Positions 10,991-22,814 of a stretch of 64,000 bases of DNA are shown piece after piece. The position numbers and the translations under genes are program-made. Under the pieces are notes generated by a model, which was not told where the DNA came from, searched no databases, and was given only the letters and a program-made list of their open reading frames with translations. The stretch covers positions 1-64,000 of the forward strand of contig JAIQDT010007614.1 in the NCBI GenBank assembly GCA_021521415.1, read 5' to 3'. Position 1 is the stretch's first letter, and every line of letters begins with the position of its first letter. This DNA comes from Bidens hawaiensis. Its lineage: Eukaryota > Streptophyta > Magnoliopsida > Asterales > Asteraceae.

Positions 10991-13496
10991 TCATTTGTTT
11001 GAAAATGCTACAAACCATGTTGTTGACAAGTGTGAATCCTTGAGAAAGGATCACACAAAAGAGAAATGTTTTGTGACTGACAGGAATGAGCTAAGGAGTA
11101 GCATGAAGGAGAAAGGATGTAAATGAGATGTTGCATGGAGTTAGAGATGGTGAGGAAGCAACTACAAGAAAGGGAAAGAAGACGAAAAAGAAAAAGGTAA
11201 AGAAACCGCCATAAGTAAATGAAAAAAGGCAGGATCATGGCGTGCCAAAAGGTTGGGAGGAATCTCTTGAGGAGCGTGCTTATAACGAGAAGGCTACACA
11301 GGAGCAGGCCAGACGCACACCTTGAATGTCTTAAAATTTTCAAATGGGTGGTATTTGTACATTTTGTATATTTTTATTTTGCATTTAATTCAGTTTTTAT
11401 ATTACTAATTGTATTTTAAGCGTACCATCATAGCAAAAGCTAAGTGTGGGGATACTGCATGGGAAAATCTGGGATTTTGATACGTTCTTCAGAAAACAAA
11501 GTTTCAGTTAAGCTATCCAGAGTGCATTCATGTTCTTGATGTGGTTAATCCAGGTATATGTATATTATGTTGTAACCGAACTTTGTGGGTGTAGTTCGCT
11601 ATAAACCCTCACGAGACCCCACTCGTCCTCCCGGGCTACCAGGAGGTTTAAAGGGCTTGTTGCATATGCTAAATGCAATCGTGATTCCTACGAAAGTGAG
11701 TTAGGTCTTTTAACGTTTTAACTTGTTTAACTAAATTTATTATGAAACGACTTAATTTTGCTCGGTAATTGTTTTAATAAAATTAACATAAAATCATTTT
11801 CATAACTCTTAAAAGACATATGTCTTACACTTGTGAGAAGCTTGCTTCTACACGTCTCGAGATTTTGCAGGTTCCATTGTCAGTTTGGTAATTGGTTGAA
11901 ACGAGAATATACGAGTGTTTATGAGAGTTCGCGAGCCGACTGGTCCTCTTCCAGTCTCATTCATATCAGGTGATTTCAGTTTCATAATTTATTTTGTTTT
12001 CGTAGTTTAAATGTTAAAAGTGTAATTGTATAGGTGTTAGTTGAACCGCCACATTTGAGCCCCGAATTTTAAAATTGCTTAATAGTCAAAAAGTCAATTT
12101 CAACCGCGTCCCTCAAATGTCATTAATCGTTTTATCTATTTTAACTTTGAGGACAATGTTTAAGTATTCTTACATTTAGGACAATGTGAACCTCAAGTGT
12201 GGGGATGGGGGAAATTTGAAAAAATTTTGCCCGATAGTACCTCGAAGAGTGTTCAGAAACCAAAGTTGTTAACTGTTAATTATTTCCATTAATGCCAAGT
12301 CATGGTTGGTTTTTCAGCTTCTCATTAGCCTTACTCACAAATGTTTTTATAACGAGAAGTTGAAAATGGGGTCGTTTAGGTGGGGATAACGAGTCATGGG
12401 GACAGGTACACATGTTATATCGTCAACCCTATTCCTCCTGTATGTGTGTGAGTTTACCCAAATATATATAATACACGTATAATATATAGTACACACATGT
12501 CATTTTGAGTGCTTTCATTGATGTTCATGGATTACAGGATCGTAGTTGGCAAAATGCAAAAGTGATAGAGGCAATTAGGTTAAGCCTCGTCTGGATGAGC
12601 ATGAGTGTGGGTACTGGGGTTAGGGCCTCATACATTATACATATGAGGATGGTTAATGTGAGGGGTGGGGGGTTGGGTCCCTTAGAAAACCTTTCTTGGA
12701 CTTATTTTCATTTGTTTAACCCTGACATTATGTACGAGACGATCCGGCTTACTAGGTTTATTTGTAAGTGTATTTGTCTTTGTTTTTGTATTTGTATTTG
12801 TTCCATTATTAAGCATCACGTTATTATGCTTATTAAAAAATATAAGTTTATATTCAGTTATGTATTCAGTAGTTCGTTTATTAAAAAAAAGATGTCTATT
12901 TATATTAAGTTATGTATTCAGTAGTTCGTTTATAAAAAAAAATGAAATCAGTATGTATGTTAGTTTGCTTAATTAGAGATTTGATGATAAGTCAGTCAGC
13001 TTGTATAGTAGTTTCGTTTATTTAGATTTTTTTAATAAGCCGGGTCGGATCGTTTGAGCTACTTAGATATTTCCCTTCCATACCCTTACATATGGCCCCG
13101 TTACAACCCTTTTAAGACCTCTTGATTTGCATTTGTGTCAAAGCAGCTATATGGATAAATACTTGCTTATGAGTGATACTGAGAGCAGAATGATACTAGC
13201 ACATCTTTTGCTAGTCCAGATATTAAACCGAGAGGAGAGATGTCATATTATGAGGGGTATGAGCATATGTGCCTTAACCGGAAACAAAATACACTTGTCT
13301 GGGCAGCTCTATTGTTTTTATTATAGCACTTAACCTTTTTTGTGGGATTTCAATCTATAAAAAGTGTCAGTCTGGGAAACTGGGTATGACCTTAAACCTT
13401 ACTAGTATTAATGGTGATAATTTACATACATATGATGGAGGTTAATGTTTGTTTTAGAGTTTGCTTGAGGGCAAGCAAAAGATAAGTGTGGGGATG
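10991..13496 (+). other. 3' non-coding internal region, unit A
   Basis: Equivalent to 16000-18497 in unit B and nearly identical to it. It has no recognisable coding domain; the short frames inside (for example 12505-12924) recur in unit B only because the DNA is duplicated. Blocks reading AAGTGTGGGGAT recur at about 11440, 12197 and 13483, the last being the polypurine tract before LTR B. The stretch about 12140-12200 (GAGGACAATG, then AAGTGTGGGG) is typical of Athila 3' regions. Confidence 0.75.
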
Positions 13497-14735
13497 TGAT
13501 GGTCGGGTATTTTGTATATATATTAGTGTATTAATTATGTAGTTTTATTGAATATATAGTTAGAACTTTGGTACTTCATACGTGCTTTTGTATTTCAGGT
13601 CATTGATAATTAAAGATGCTAAATTGGAGACTTGTACGAGCATTGAATGATATCTCAGGAAGGCCGAAGCATGATTTGATGTCTTGGGAAGTGTTACAAG
13701 AATCGGGAAGAGTATGGATGAGAAATCATAAGCCGATGCTAAAACTGAACAAGATGGGTTGGCAAAATGCGACCTTGAAGTAAAACGAGCATATCCGGAG
13801 CTAGAAAATGTGTTACGGGAGCCATAATATATGAATTTTGGGTTTCTCGACGAGAGGAATCTGAAAATGAGGTTTTCTGAGGTCGCGATACGCGATGGGA
13901 TGGTCATATGGCCATCGCGTATCGCAATGGACATAAAAAACGGGAAAATTAGGTTATAATCATATTCTTCATCATAAACAACCCTAACTCCGTTTTGACG
14001 ACCAAGAGGCGATTCCAGCAGCTACAAGAGGCGATTTTCACCACCATAGCTTGTGCCAAGACCCTACATATGATTCATATCATCCGTATTGAAGATCCAA
14101 TGATGTCAAGGCTCGGGTAATCACCTAGAATCGCACCCGGGATGTATAGTTTGTAATCTTTTACAGTGTTTCTCATGTGACTAAGAATAATATTGTATTA
14201 TTATTGATGATTGATATATGATTATTGATGTTTGGTATTTCTGACTGTTCGGTCGGTTTAGGTTTACGTTAGCCTAAGCGATCTGTTACCAGTTGCTAGA
14301 TAATTGATCATATGACTATTTGTTTTGGTTAAATACAATAAAACATACAATTACCCTTAACTGAGTCACACTGCCAAGGACTGTTTGATAACCAGTGTCG
14401 TGTGTAAAGTGATTGTTGATGTCTAAGGTTTTGTCTGATTGATCAGTCTTTAGTTAATCGTTAATAATTAATCTGTTAGGTTGCATGAGATAACTGTAGG
14501 TTGCTTATTTGAATTCTCGGGTGTGATTTGCTTTGTTAACTGCTTAAAACTCGTTTACTTGCTTGTTGCTTAGTTCTCTAAATTCATTTCAATTTCTTGT
14601 GTGATCAGCACTAAACACTAGTTACTTCATAATATTAAAAATATACACGAATTACAATGACACATACTACTTGTGATATGATATCCTACTTGCTCTAACT
14701 ATTTAGTTTAAATTGGGTTTTTGATTGACTTGAAC
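13497..14735 (+). repeat. Athila-like LTR B (3' end deleted)
   Basis: Serves as 3' LTR of unit A and 5' LTR of unit B. It is preceded by AAGTGTGGGGATG (polypurine tract) and has the same 3' truncation as LTR A. Confidence 0.85.
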
Positions 14736-15385
14736 TTTGTGATGACTGTGGTGAACTCGGGCATAAGGCAGAAAATTCCCCCGAGTTTTATGATGACGAG
14801 GAGGATGATACTGAAGAGGTTATCTATGCTTACGGGGATTTCAAAAGCCAAGGGTTCAACTCAAACACATATCACCCGGGCCTGAGGAATCACCCGAACT
14901 TTTACTACGGGAACGCGTCTTCTCAGTTGAACCCAAACTTTCTGGGAACGAGACAGAACAGGTTGCAGGGTAATTACCACCAGGGTGGTTATCAACAGCA
15001 GGGTTCGTACAATCAGAATCGGAGGTATAACAGAGACGGTAACCGGGGTGGAAATTCATCGGGTAATCAGGACGAGCAGAGGAGTTCCTCGGGAAATGCG
15101 GATGAATCTGTGCACTCAAAGTTGGATGCATTGATGAAGATTATGGCAGAGCATAAGTCTGAAACGAAGAAACAGTTTGACTTACATGATAAGTCAGCAG
15201 AGGCAATGTCAAAGCAGATTGGTCAGCTCGCAGCAGATATGGCAAAGTTGCAAAAGAGCGCAGGTCAACTCCCGAGCGATACTACAGTCAACCCGAACCA
15301 TTACTGCTCAAGCTCCAAGAAGGGAAACAATGTGCACATCAACGCTGTAAGTCTTTTACCTCATTTTGAAATTTTTTGTTGTTGA
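14736..15385 (+). pseudogene. Athila-type gag C-terminal half, unit B
   Basis: Open from the truncated junction (CDDCGELGH at about 14738) through an acidic region, the SNTYHPGLRNHPNF motif typical of Athila, a Gln/Asn/Gly-rich RNA-binding-like stretch (about 14950-15090) and a predicted coiled coil (about 15120-15260) ending in the LPSDT motif. There is no start codon because the N-terminus was lost with the primer site. The frame shifts at a run of six T near 15370 and ends at 15385; the protease frame takes over at once. Confidence 0.82.
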
Positions 15386-15962
15386 AGTTGATTCCCCATC
15401 ACAGTTTGTTGAGGGGGTGGTGGAAGATGTTAGTGGTGAGAGTGATTGTGTCGGTCAAAATGAATCAGTTTTCCAAAATGAATCAGAACCAAAAACATAT
15501 GAAATGTCTTTTTGTGAAAATTTCACATGTGAAAAATGTTTAAATGGTAAATTGACCAACATGAGAGATGAGGAGATGGAGAATAATACCATCTCAAGTA
15601 AACTCCAAGACCCAGGAGTGTCCCTTTTATCAATTCAAATTTGGAAATTTAAAACTGATCGGGCACTTCTAGATCTTGGAGCATGTGTGAGTATCATGCC
15701 CGGTAGTTTATATTATCAATATGAATTTGGCCCATTAGAAAGGGTAAACACCACCGTGGTGTTGGCGGACCAAACTCATACACTTCCCCAGGGCATGGTG
15801 ACTAATGTAATGGTTCAGGTGGAGGACATTTTCTATCCAGTTGACTTTCTAGTACTTGACTATGCTAAACGTGTGAATAATACACAACCACAAGTCATAT
15901 TGGGTAGGTCATTCCTTGCCACAGCACATGCGGTAATTGATTGTGCTAAGGGGGTATTGTAA
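15366..15962 (+). pseudogene. Athila-type protease, unit B
   Basis: A frame of 198 codons, beginning at a TTG and out of phase with gag. After a low-complexity linker, the region from SKLQDPG (about 15600) to the end is an Athila-type aspartic protease: catalytic motif as DLGA (about 15672-15683; Athila usually has DLGAS), then the PVDFLVLD and LGRSFLATAHAVID segments. It ends TGTAA at 15962, where RT would normally follow; instead the 3' non-coding region begins. The domain looks complete, but there is no start codon and no pol. Confidence 0.8.
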
Positions 15963-18497
15963 ATTAAATATGGAGATCGTGATAAACGGTTACCATTGTT
16001 TGAAAATGCTACTAACCATGTTGTTGACAAGTGTGAATCCTTGAGAAAGGATCACACAAAAGAGAAATGTTTTGTGACTGATAGGAATGAGCCAAGGAGT
16101 AGCATGAAGGAGAAAGGATGTAAATGAGATGTTGCATGGAGTTAGAGATGGTGAGGAAGCAACTACAAGAAAGGGAAAGAAGACGAAAAAGAAAGAGGTA
16201 AAGAAACCGCCATAAGTAAATGAAAAATGGCAGGATCATGGCGTGCCAAAAGGTTGGGAGGAATCTCTTGAGGAACGTGCTTATAACGAGAAGGCTGCAC
16301 AGGAGCAGGCCAGACGCACACCTTGAATGTCTTAAAATTTTCAAATGGGTGGTATTTGTACATTTTGTATATTTTTATTTTGCATTTAATTCAGTTTTTA
16401 TATTACTAATTGTATTTTAAGCGTACCATCATAGCAAAAGCTAAGTGTGGGGATACTGCATGGGAAAATCTGGGATTTTGATACGTTCTTCAGAAAACAA
16501 AGTTTCTGTTAAGCTATCCAGAGTGCATTCATGTTCTTGATGTGGTTAATCCAGGTATGTGTATATTATGTTGTAACCGAACTTTGTGGGTGTAGTTCGC
16601 TATAAACCCTCACGAGACCCCACTCGTCCTCCCGGGCTACCAGGAGGTTTAAAGGGCTTGTTGCATATGCTAAATGCAATCGTGATTCCTACGAAAGTGA
16701 GTTAGGTCTTTTAACATTTTAACTTGTTTAACTAAATTTATTATCAAACGACTTAATTTTGCTCGGTAATTGTTTTAATAAAATTAACATAAAATCATTT
16801 TCATAACTCTTAAAAGACATATGTCTTACACTTGTGAGAAGCTTGCTTCTACACGTCTCGAGATTTTGCAGGTTCCATTGTCAGTTTGGTAATTGATTGA
16901 AACGAGAATATACGAGTGTTTATGAGAGTTCGCGAGCCGACTGGTCCTCTTCCAGTCTCATTCATATCAGGTGATTTCAGTTTCATAATTTATTTTGTTT
17001 TCGTAGTTTAAATGTTAAAAGTGTAATTGTATAGGTGTTAGTTGAACTGCCACATTTGAGCCCCGAATTTTAAAATTGCTTAATAGTCAAAAAGTCAATT
17101 TCAACCGCGTCCCTCAAATGTCATTAATCGTTTTATCTATTTTAACTTTGAGGACAATGTTTAAGTATTCTTACATTTAGGACAATGTGAACCTCAAGTG
17201 TGGGGATGGGGGAAATTTGAAAAAATTTTGCCCGATAGTACCTCGAAGAGTGTTCAGAAACCAAAGTTGTTAACTGTTAATTATTTCCATTAATGCCAAG
17301 TCATGGTTGGTTTTTCAGCTTCTCATTAGCCTTACTCACAAATGTTTTTATAACGAGAAGTTGAAAATGGGGTCGTTTAGGTGAGGATAACGAGTCATGG
17401 GGACAGGTACACATGTTATATCGTCAACCCTATTCCTCCTGTATGTGGGTGAGTTTGCCCAAATATATATAATACACGTATAATATATAGTACACACATG
17501 TCATTTTGAGTGCTTTCATTGATGTTCATGGATTACAGGATCGTAGTTGGCAAAATGCAAAAGTGATAGAGGCAATTAGGTTAAGCCTCGTCTGGATGAG
17601 CATGAGTGTGGGTACTGGGGTTAGGGCCTCATACATTATACATATGAGGATGGTTAATGTGAGGGGTGGGGGGTTGGGTCCCTTAGAAAACCTTTCTTGG
17701 ACTTATTTTCATTTGTTTAACCCTGACATTATGTACGAGACGATCCGGCTTACTAGGTTTATTTGTAAGTGTATTTGTCTTTGTTTTTGTATTTGTATTT
17801 GTTCCATTATTAAGCATCACGTTATTATGCTTATTAAAAAATATAAGTTTATATTCAGTTATGTATTCAGTAGTTCGTTTATTAAAAAAAAGATGTCTAT
17901 TTATATTAAGTTATGTATTCAGTAGTTCGTTTATAAAAAAAAATGAAATCAGTATGTATGTTAGTTTGCTTAATTAGAGATTTGATGATAAGTCAGTCAG
18001 CTTGTATAGTAGTTTCGTTTATTTAGATTTTTTTAATAAGCCGGGTCGGATCGTTTGAGCTACTTAGATATTTCCCTTCCATACCCTTACACATGGCCCC
18101 GTTACAACCCTTTTAAGACCTCTTGATTTGCATTTGTGTCAAAGCAGCTATATGGATAAATACTTGCTTATGAGTGATACTGAGAGCAGAATGATACTAG
18201 CACATCTTTTGCTAGTCCAGATATTAAACCGAGAGGAGAGATGTCATATTATGAGGGGTATGAGCATATGTGCCTTAACCGGAAACAAAGTATACTTGTC
18301 TGGGCAGCTCTATTGTTTTTATTATAGCACTTAACCTTTTTTGTGGGATTTCAATCTATAAAAAGTGTCAGTCTGGGAAACTGGGTATGACCTTAAACTT
18401 TACTAGTATTAATGGTGATAATTTACATACATATGATGGAGGTTAATGTTTGTTTTAGAGTTTGCTTGAGGGCAAGCAAAAGATAAGTGTGGGGATG
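15963..18497 (+). other. 3' non-coding internal region, unit B
   Basis: Near-identical to 10991-13496. No coding domain recognised. It ends with the polypurine tract AAGTGTGGGGATG directly before LTR C. Confidence 0.75.
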
Positions 18498-20213
18498 TGA
18501 TGGTCGGGTATTTTGTATATATATTAGTGTATTAATTATGTAGTTTTATTGAATATATAGTTAGAACTTTGGTACTTCATACGTGCTTTTGTATTTCAGG
18601 TCATTGATAATTAAAGATGCTAAATTGGAGACTTGTACGAGCATGGAATGATATCTCGGGAAGGCCGAAGCATGATTTGATGTCTTGGGAAGTGTTACAA
18701 GGAATCGGGAAGAGTATGGATGAGAAATCATAAGCCGATGCTAAAACTGAACAAGATGGGTTGGCAAAATGCGACCTTGAAGTAAAACGAGCATATCCTG
18801 AGCTAGAAAATGTGTTACGGGAGCCATAATATATGAATTTTGGATTTCTCGACGAGAGGAATCTGAAAATGAGGTTTTCTGAGGTCACGATACGCTATGG
18901 GATGGTCATATGGCCATCGCGTATCGCAATGGACATAAAAAACGGGAAAATTAGGTTATAATCATATTCTTCATCATAAACAACCCTAACTCCGTTTTGA
19001 CGACCAAGAGGCGATTCCAGCAGCTACAAGAGGCTATTTTCACCACCATAGCTTGTGCCAAGACCCTACATATGATTCATATCATCCGTATTGAAGATCC
19101 AATGATGTCAAGGCTCGGGTAATCACCTAGAATCGCACCCGGGATGTATAGTTTGTAATCTTTTATAGTGTTTCTCATGTGACTAAGAATATTATTGTAT
19201 TATTATTGATGATTGTTATATGATTATTGATGTTTGGTATTTCTGACTGTTCGGTCGATTTAGGTTTACGTTAGTCTAAGCGATCTGTTACCAGTTGCTA
19301 GATAATTGATCATATAACTATTTGGTTAGGTTAAATACAATAAAACATACAATTACCCTTAACTGAGTCACACTGGCAAGGACTGTTTGATAACCAGTGT
19401 CGTGTGTAAAGTGATTGTTGATGTCTAAGGTTTTGTCTGATTGATCAGTCTTTAGTTAATCGTTAATAATTAATCTGTTAGGTTGCATGAGATAACTTGA
19501 TGCAGCGGTATAAACAAAAATAAAGATCGAATAACGTTGATTCTAAGAATACCCGTGATGAACTTCCAACCCCTAAAAATCTCACCCAAAGGTCAGGGAA
19601 AATGAAGAGAAAAAGTAATTATTATAAAATTCAAGTCTGTTTGTTCATATTACATATCCAGCATATAAATAAAGAGTCTAATACGAAATGGGCCTAAAAT
19701 GGTCCATGGGGCCGAACACAAACCCAAAAACAATAACATAAAAACTGCAGAAAAAACATAAAAAGGCCCAAAACTTATTTAGTAGGGGGTTTGCCACAAT
19801 GTGCTCCTCGTCTCAAGCTTCGATTTGACTGGTAATAGGCCTGAAACGGAGCTTCGTGGGCTAAGTTATGCCCGTTTTCGTGGGCCACCTTTTATAGCGC
19901 GATCTTGGGCCTCCAAATACATAATAGCCCGGTCTTCAATACTTGGGCCCACATCATAACTGTAGGTTGCTTATTTGAATTCCCGGGTATGATTTGCTTT
20001 GTTAACTGCTTAAAACTCGTTTACTTGCTTGTTACTTAGTTCTCTAAATTCATTTCAACTGCTTGTGTGATCAGCACTAAACACTAGTTACTTCGTAATA
20101 TTAAATCTGTACACGAATTACAATGACCACATACTCCTTGTGATACGATACCCTACTTGCTCTAACTATTTAGTTTAAATTGGGTTTTTGATTGACTTGA
20201 ACGACGGTTATCA
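18498..20213 (+). repeat. Athila-like LTR C, complete, with nested solo LTR
   Basis: Runs from TGATGGTCGG to GACGGTTATCA and is followed by the target duplication AATGT. Without the 464 bases of the nested solo LTR and its duplication it is about 1252 bp. It is the only copy in the array that keeps its 3' terminus. Confidence 0.88.
19498..19956 (+). mobile_element. 459-bp solo LTR (or tiny LTR element) inside LTR C
   Basis: Absent from LTR A and LTR B at the homologous site. Its ends TGATG...CATCA form a short inverted repeat, and it is flanked by an exact 5-bp duplication, TAACT, at 19493-19497 and 19957-19961. No coding sequence. Orientation is not certain. Confidence 0.88.
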
Positions 20214-20296
20214 AATGTGTCTTATAACGTTCTCAATAGCCTTATTTAAATAGGAAATGAAAACAACAATAAGTCCTATAAATCCGGATAACCTAG

Positions 20297-21476
20297 TGAT
20301 GTGTGGTTGAAAGAACGTGATTTAAGTGTTTTATATTGTGTGTTTTACTTATTTATATGTATCGAACACAACTACTTTGATTTGTTTTGTTATAGGTGAT
20401 CGGAGCTTAAAGTAGCTAATTTGGAGCATTTAGTATGGAGTGGAAATAAAAGTAATGATATATGATATGATAGAGAGTTGAAACACGAAGACGTGGTCGC
20501 AAACGGGGAGGAAAACAAAGTGGGAATGAAGATTTTATGAAGAAAACGGTATTTTGGTCATGTAGCCGTCGTAAGGCAGTAACTAGAGGCCGTAGCCTAC
20601 GGCCCAGCCGTAAGCTACGGTGACCTGGTCGTCGGCAACGGCCGGGTATGACGGGTTTTTTTTATTTTGGTTATTTTCTTCCATATTTAAACCCAATTAA
20701 GGCCTAGGTCGAATATCCTTCATACCCAAACATACATGGGCGATTTTGGAGCCGTCATAGACCATCCTAACACCTACCAACCACCACATCATCCATGTTC
20801 TCATCGTCTCAACCAAGTATCAAGTTCTTCAAGATGCATATGCTATGCTAAAGCTTTTGTGGTCATCTCCGGGAATAGGGTTGTGTTTGTAGTTAGAGTT
20901 TATTGATTTAAACCTTCACTTTGGATTTGGTTAATCATTCGGTTAGTTGAATCTTTATGCTTGTTTATTTGGTTGAACAGTTTTTTGTAATTAAATGCTT
21001 TGAAGTTATATCAGTTAATTGATTTGTGGTCATCAACTTTTTAGGATTAGGTTCTTAGAGTCATTGACCCGTTTATCTTTAACCATTAAGCCGATTGCAT
21101 TTATCAAACCTTAAAACTAGTAATCAGTTATATTATTATTCATCCAAACCAATTGTTCGGATTAAATTCTGACAATCAGTAAGGTCATATATTTAGTCTT
21201 TTCATTATTTATTTATACGAAGTGATTTCCGAATAGGTTTAATTAACTTATCCAATCTGCTTCGCAGTCTGAAACCTGGAGTTGGTTATTTTTCTCATAA
21301 GTGTTTACAAATTAAAGTTACTTGTTTTTCAAAGTATTTCACAATAAAACCATTTTTAAAAGCTTGCTTGACATCATTTATCCACATCATTTATCCACAT
21401 TACATTCGACACCTTACTTGCCCTTATTAATAAAGGTATTTATAAATGTTTTTTATTGATCTTTCGACATCGATCA
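20297..21476 (+). mobile_element. Second Athila-like solo LTR, 1180 bp
   Basis: Ends TGATGTGTGG...CGATCA with the exact 5-bp duplication CCTAG at 20292-20296 and 21477-21481. It shares terminal TGAT/ATCA, length class and layout with the Athila-like LTRs of the array (including an ATAGGTGAT-type block and a leader starting CCCAAACATACAT after a TATTTAAACCC) but is otherwise diverged. No internal region remains. Confidence 0.85.
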
Positions 21477-21709
21477 CCTAGCTACCATGATAAATTGATA
21501 ACTTAATCTTCATCCCACGTATATTTCAGTTGTTTTCTCCAATCTTTTAGGTAGAATGAGTTATCTAGCCGTTGTAGACCGTTTGATTTTTGTGTAACCT
21601 ACAAGCACAATATAAATATAACAATGGTTAGTTCAGGATCATGCAGCTAGCTGGGAATCCTAACTATTAGAGTAACAGCCAGGATCATGTTAGGGATAAA
21701 ATGGCCCCT

Positions 21710-21839
<130 letters not shown>

Positions 21840-21874
21840 TATTGATATTAGCAGCAAGCGCTAGCTAGATCTAG

Positions 21875-22060
21875 TGTAACCTAATCCAATCTAAACGTAT
21901 AGCAACTTGTGAAAGGTTAATAAGAAACCCTAGAGTTGCATAATTGAGCATTTATTATTGAAGGTTGAAATATTTAGTTTTCCACTTGAATTCGACGTAA
22001 CAATGTACAAGTGTACAACTTTTCTTATCTAAAGGTTTCCATCCCTAGCTTCATCTAGAG
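21875..22060 (+). repeat. Diverged direct repeat, copy 1 (copy 2 at 23070-23255)
   Basis: Shares with copy 2 the order AACCTAAYCCAAT, AGCAACTT, AAACCCTAGAGTTGCATAATT, GGTTGAAATATTTA and CCACTTG, with substitutions and small indels. Probably a degenerate transposon or segmental duplication; no coding sense seen. Confidence 0.7.
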
Positions 22061-22543
22061 TGATGATCATAGATGTCTTTGATGATAAGTTAGTTAATCC
22101 TTTTGATCGGAAATGAGGTGATCCAAATTAACATGATAAATTGTTTTGTCTCGTGCATATAGGAAAATGAATTTGCTTACTCGATGTATTGTTGAATATC
22201 ACACATGGGACTACCTTGTTTACTAAACTAATAGAGAGCTAACACAGACCATGATACATTGCTCGCTTCATCTAGAGTAATGTGGTTGTTTATCTTATTA
22301 CATGAGTTTTAATATATGGTGTGATCAGTTATAACTTAAACTATATAATTACGCATTCATTAGTGGGTTTTTTTTTCTCCAAAATGTAGCGTGATGACCT
22401 CCAAGCCTTTTCTTTTGTGTAAAAATTTAAAAACGTATGAAGAAACTAACTAGTTTGATAGTTTTATATGCAAATACACATAATATATTTGTGTTTAAGA
22501 AATACAAAACTTAGAAAATACAAACCATTTATCAAATAATTAA

Positions 22544-22807
22544 TGCTCCAATGGCCAGGAACATGATGAATGATCCGGATGTCCCGGGTTCGAATCCTGT
22601 TTCCGACCAGATTTTACAAGAGCATTAAAACTTATTGTGCCTTCGGGCGGGGTGAGCCAACTGGATTTTACCAGGATCGCCAAGCTAAACTTGGATGCCA
22701 GCGTGGATCCCGATCATGTCAACATAGTTGGCCTGAGTGGGGTGGCGGGCTCGACATGTTCGCGCAATGAGATAAGTTAACTGTGAAAGTCACCGATCGA
22801 AAAAAAA
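22544..22807 (+). mobile_element. tRNA-derived SINE
   Basis: A perfect RNA polymerase III B box, GGTTCGAATCC, at 22587-22597, a poly(A) end at 22800-22807, and a 10-bp flanking duplication AAATAATTAA at 22534-22543 and 22805-22814. The duplication is A-rich and partly overlaps the tail, so it is weaker than it looks. The A box is degenerate. About 264 bp, within the usual plant SINE range. No open frame. Confidence 0.7.
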
Positions 22808-22814
22808 TAATTAA

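Larger units (their letters stand above)
9559..20213 (+). mobile_element. Athila-like non-autonomous tandem element (LTR-int-LTR-int-LTR)
   Basis: Three LTRs (starts 9559, 13497, 18498; each TGATGGTCGGG) enclose two internal regions. The period between the second and third LTR is 5001 bp; the first unit is 3938 bp because of an internal deletion. The whole array is flanked by one 5-bp target duplication, AATGT at 9554-9558 and 20214-20218, so it descends from a single insertion. Coding remnants are Athila-type gag and protease only; there is no RT, RNase H or integrase. Both internal regions start at the same deletion junction that removed the LTR's last bases, the primer site and the gag N-terminus. 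The structure is best explained by unequal recombination between the two LTRs of one defective element. Confidence 0.88.

Noticed and set aside
11008..11343. 111-codon minus frame, repeated at 16012-16344
   Set aside because: Antisense to the internal region of the array; its Leu/Ser-rich composition is a shadow of AT-rich repeats.
12505..12924. 139-codon frame repeated at 17506-17925, apparently conserved
   Set aside because: The identity comes from the recent duplication of the array. The sequence is low-complexity with no domain, in a region that is non-coding in Athila elements.
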